From Streptococcus orisasini (GTDB lineage Bacteria > Bacillota > Bacilli > Lactobacillales > Streptococcaceae), in NCBI RefSeq assembly GCF_001431045.1, contig NZ_BCLE01000022.1, forward strand, positions 1 to 64,000: DNA of 64,000 nucleotides, read 5' to 3'. Shown in pieces: positions 61,780-64,000 of the stretch. How positions within the stretch are numbered: the first letter of the stretch is position 1; each line of letters starts with the position of its first letter. The notes beneath the pieces are model-generated. The model saw only the letters and a program-made list of their open reading frames with translations. It did no database searches and was not told the origin of the DNA. The translations under genes and the position numbers were made by a program.

Positions 61780-64000
61780 ATGTCAAAAAAATACGTTTAC
61801 AGCTTTAATGAAGGTAACAAAGATATGCGTAATCTGCTTGGAGGTAAGGGAGCTAATCTGGCAGAAATGACACGGATTGGCCTGCCTGTTCCTCAAGGAT
61901 TTACCATTACGACGGATGCCTGTAGAGAATATTACCAGCAAGATGAACAAATTAGTCAAGAGATTATCAGTCAAATTGATAGTCAAATAGCCCAGCTGGA
62001 AAAAGAGCAGGGTAAAAAATTGGGAGATAATCAAAATCCCTTGCTGGTTTCTATACGTTCTGGGGCAGTGTTTTCAATGCCTGGAATGATGGATACGATT
62101 TTAAATCTAGGCCTGACAGATGACAGTCTTAAAGGCTTGGCTCTTGCGACAGGAAATGACTGGTTTGCCTATGACAGCTATCGCCGTTTTATTCAAATGT
62201 TTTCGGATGTAGCCATGGGTATTTCCAAAGACAAATTTGAGGCTGTCCTCGATCGCTATAAAGAAGAGAATGGCTATCATGCAGATACCGAATTGACCCT
62301 TGAAAATCTGCAGGCAATTGTTCAGGAATTTAAAGCCATTTACCGGGAGGCCATTGGTCAGGATTTTCCGCAAACTCCTCGAGAACAGCTATACTTGGCT
62401 ATTAAGGCAGTTTTTAAATCCTGGAATAATCCCAGAGCCATTGTTTACCGCAATTTAAATGAGATAGACCATCATTTGGGAACAGCGGTCAATGTTCAGT
62501 CGATGGTCTTTGGCAATATGGGAGTACTTTCGGGAACCGGCGTAGCCTTTACCAGAAATCCCGCAACAGGGGAGCATCGTTTATTTGGTGAATACCTTAT
62601 TAATGCTCAGGGAGAAGATGTGGTAGCAGGCATTCGGACACCTCAAAGCATAGAAGTATTAAAAGAAGACATGCCAGCCATCTATCAGCAATTTACAGAG
62701 CTCACCCAGCGTTTGGAAAATCACTACAGAGATATGCAGGATATTGAATTTACGATTGAAAGGGGTAAACTTTATCTTCTGCAGACACGCAGCGGCAAAC
62801 GAACAGCCAAGGCTGCTATTCAGATAGTGACAGATTTGGCTACCCAAGGGCTGATTACTAAAGAAGAAGCCATAATGCGTGTTGAACCAAAGCAGTTAGA
62901 ACAGTTACTGCATCCGACTTTTGATGAAAGCTCCTTAAAGCAAGCTAAGGTTCTTGCTAAGGGGCTGCCAGCTTCTCCGGGAGCAGCAAGAGGTAAGGTC
63001 TGCTTTTCGGCAGAAGCAGCAACCCGGCTCGCTAAAGAAGGAGAAGATGTCATCTTGGTGCGTCAGGAAACTTCCGCAGAAGATATCGAAGGCATGGCCA
63101 GCGCCAAAGGAATCCTGACTGCCCGTGGGGGCATGACCTCACACGCCGCCGTAGTTGCGCGCGGCATGGGAAAATGCTGTGTAGCAGGCTGCAGTGATTT
63201 AAGAGTTAATGAGATCAGCAAAACAATCACAGCTGGCGATTTACTGCTAAAAGAAGGCGATACCCTCTCACTTGATGGCAGCAGCGGCAATGTTTATCTC
63301 GGGCTTGTAGATATGGAATCTGCTGACATCAGCGGCAGTTTTGAAACCTTTATGAACTGGGTCGATGATGTTCGCGATATGGGCGTCCTTGCCAATGCAG
63401 ACAATCCTAAAGATGCTCAAAAAGCAGTAGATTTCGGTGCCGAAGGCATAGGACTTTGCCGCACGGAGCACATGTTCTTTGACGAAGAAAGAATTCCGGC
63501 TGTCAGACAAATGATATTAGCCGATAATGTAGAAGACAGACAAAGAGCATTGGAAAAAATTCTTCCCTTCCAAAGAGATGACTTTTACCAGCTCTTTAAA
63601 GTGATGGATCAAAAATCAGTAACGATTCGTTTGCTGGATCCGCCCTTGCATGAATTTTTACCCCATGACGAAGATACGCTGATTCGTTTGGCAGGAAAGT
63701 TGGGGCTGAGCCTTAGTGACATGCGCAAACGCGTGTCAGAACTGGCAGAATTTAATCCTATGCTTGGTCACAGAGGTTGCCGTTTAGCAGTTACCTATCC
63801 GGAAATCTTAATCATGCAGGTCAAGGCTATTGCTCAAGGTGCCAGTCTGGCTGTCAAAGAAGGGGCACAAGTCAAGGCTGAGATTATGATTCCTCTGGTG
63901 GGAACCGTTCAAGAATTAGCTTATTTAAGACCGATAGTCGATACTATTATGCAGGAAGAATGTGAGAAGACAAAGTGTGCAGTTGACTATAGGGTTGGAA
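61780..64000 (+). CDS. ppdK: Pyruvate, phosphate dikinase (partial, runs off the window)
   Basis: PPDK interconverts pyruvate, ATP and phosphate with PEP, AMP and PPi. About 740 residues are present and the frame stays open to the edge; the full enzyme is near 875. Seen are the ATP-grasp domain (SIRSGAVFSMPGMMDTILNLG region, GTAVNVQSMVFGNMG), the swivelling domain with GGMTSHAAVVARGMGK carrying regulatory Thr453 and catalytic His455 (His455 as in C. symbiosum PPDK), and the start of the PEP/pyruvate barrel (GIGLCRTEHMFF, NPMLGHRGCRL). AAAGGAG lies 6 nt before the ATG. Confidence 0.95.
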   Translation, partial: MSKKYVYSFNEGNKDMRNLLGGKGANLAEMTRIGLPVPQGFTITTDACREYYQQDEQISQEIISQIDSQIAQLEKEQGKKLGDNQNPLLVSIRSGAVFSMPGMMDTILNLGLTDDSLKGLALATGNDWFAYDSYRRFIQMFSDVAMGISKDKFEAVLDRYKEENGYHADTELTLENLQAIVQEFKAIYREAIGQDFPQTPREQLYLAIKAVFKSWNNPRAIVYRNLNEIDHHLGTAVNVQSMVFGNMGVLSGTGVAFTRNPATGEHRLFGEYLINAQGEDVVAGIRTPQSIEVLKEDMPAIYQQFTELTQRLENHYRDMQDIEFTIERGKLYLLQTRSGKRTAKAAIQIVTDLATQGLITKEEAIMRVEPKQLEQLLHPTFDESSLKQAKVLAKGLPASPGAARGKVCFSAEAATRLAKEGEDVILVRQETSAEDIEGMASAKGILTARGGMTSHAAVVARGMGKCCVAGCSDLRVNEISKTITAGDLLLKEGDTLSLDGSSGNVYLGLVDMESADISGSFETFMNWVDDVRDMGVLANADNPKDAQKAVDFGAEGIGLCRTEHMFFDEERIPAVRQMILADNVEDRQRALEKILPFQRDDFYQLFKVMDQKSVTIRLLDPPLHEFLPHDEDTLIRLAGKLGLSLSDMRKRVSELAEFNPMLGHRGCRLAVTYPEILIMQVKAIAQGASLAVKEGAQVKAEIMIPLVGTVQELAYLRPIVDTIMQEECEKTKCAVDYRVG

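Overview
This window looks like the chromosome of a mutans-group Streptococcus. Support comes from the low-GC composition, strong AGGAGG ribosome binding sites and streptococcal marker genes (mapZ, liaFSR, stkP/pppL, comFA/comFC, gpsB-rnpB). The gene order from the cystine transporter through comFC and hpf resembles what I recall of S. mutans, but the last 18 kb carries a ppdK module and accessory PTS loci that I do not associate with S. mutans. A relative such as S. ratti is possible; the species call is a guess.

Layout. 1-9.4 kb: cystine ABC transporter (tcyABC), a small membrane protein, trxB, NAD salvage (pncB-nadE) and pepC. Two arrays of hairpin repeats lie here, in front of tcyB and pncB. 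9.4-31.9 kb: core cell-envelope and information genes: pbp1a-recU (minus strand), gpsB, RNase P RNA, rlmL, mapZ, luxS (minus), rny, gmk-rpoZ-priA-fmt-rsmB-pppL-stkP, liaFSR, a HAD-cyclophilin fusion and an S1-domain protein. 32-41.4 kb: a glycyl-radical sugar locus with activase, DeoR and SorC regulators, lactose-family PTS IIA/IIB/IIC, a YbiW-like glycyl radical enzyme, fructose-6-phosphate aldolase and glycerol dehydrogenase. 41.6-46 kb: cysK and yigZ (minus), comFA-comFC and hpf. 46-60 kb: accessory carbohydrate loci (RpiR/6-phospho-beta-glucosidase/EIIBC; a lipoprotein; DeoR/HAD/MmcQ-EVE; a PRD regulator with ascorbate-type PTS, class II aldolase and an ATPase). 60.1-64 kb: a CcpN-like regulator, the PPDK regulatory protein and pyruvate phosphate dikinase, which runs off the window end.

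Main points. (1) The glycyl-radical locus fits the anhydroglycolysis pathway described for E. coli YbiW/PflD, FsaA/B and GldA (1,5-anhydrohexitol-6-phosphate to 1-deoxyfructose-6-phosphate, then glyceraldehyde-3-phosphate plus hydroxyacetone, then 1,2-propanediol). It does not look like a second pyruvate formate-lyase. A TTACGAA element recurs at its three promoter regions. (2) The CcpN-like regulator has no usable ATG, GTG or TTG ahead of its helix-turn-helix. An ATT codon sits at ideal distance from a perfect ribosome binding site, so automatic calls would lose the DNA-binding domain. (3) A hairpin repeat family with compensatory stem changes forms the leaders of tcyB and pncB. (4) Cystine uptake (tcyA) and cysteine synthase (cysK) share the palindrome TATCAC-N-GTGATA upstream of their promoters. 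All family and pathway statements are from memory; no search was run.
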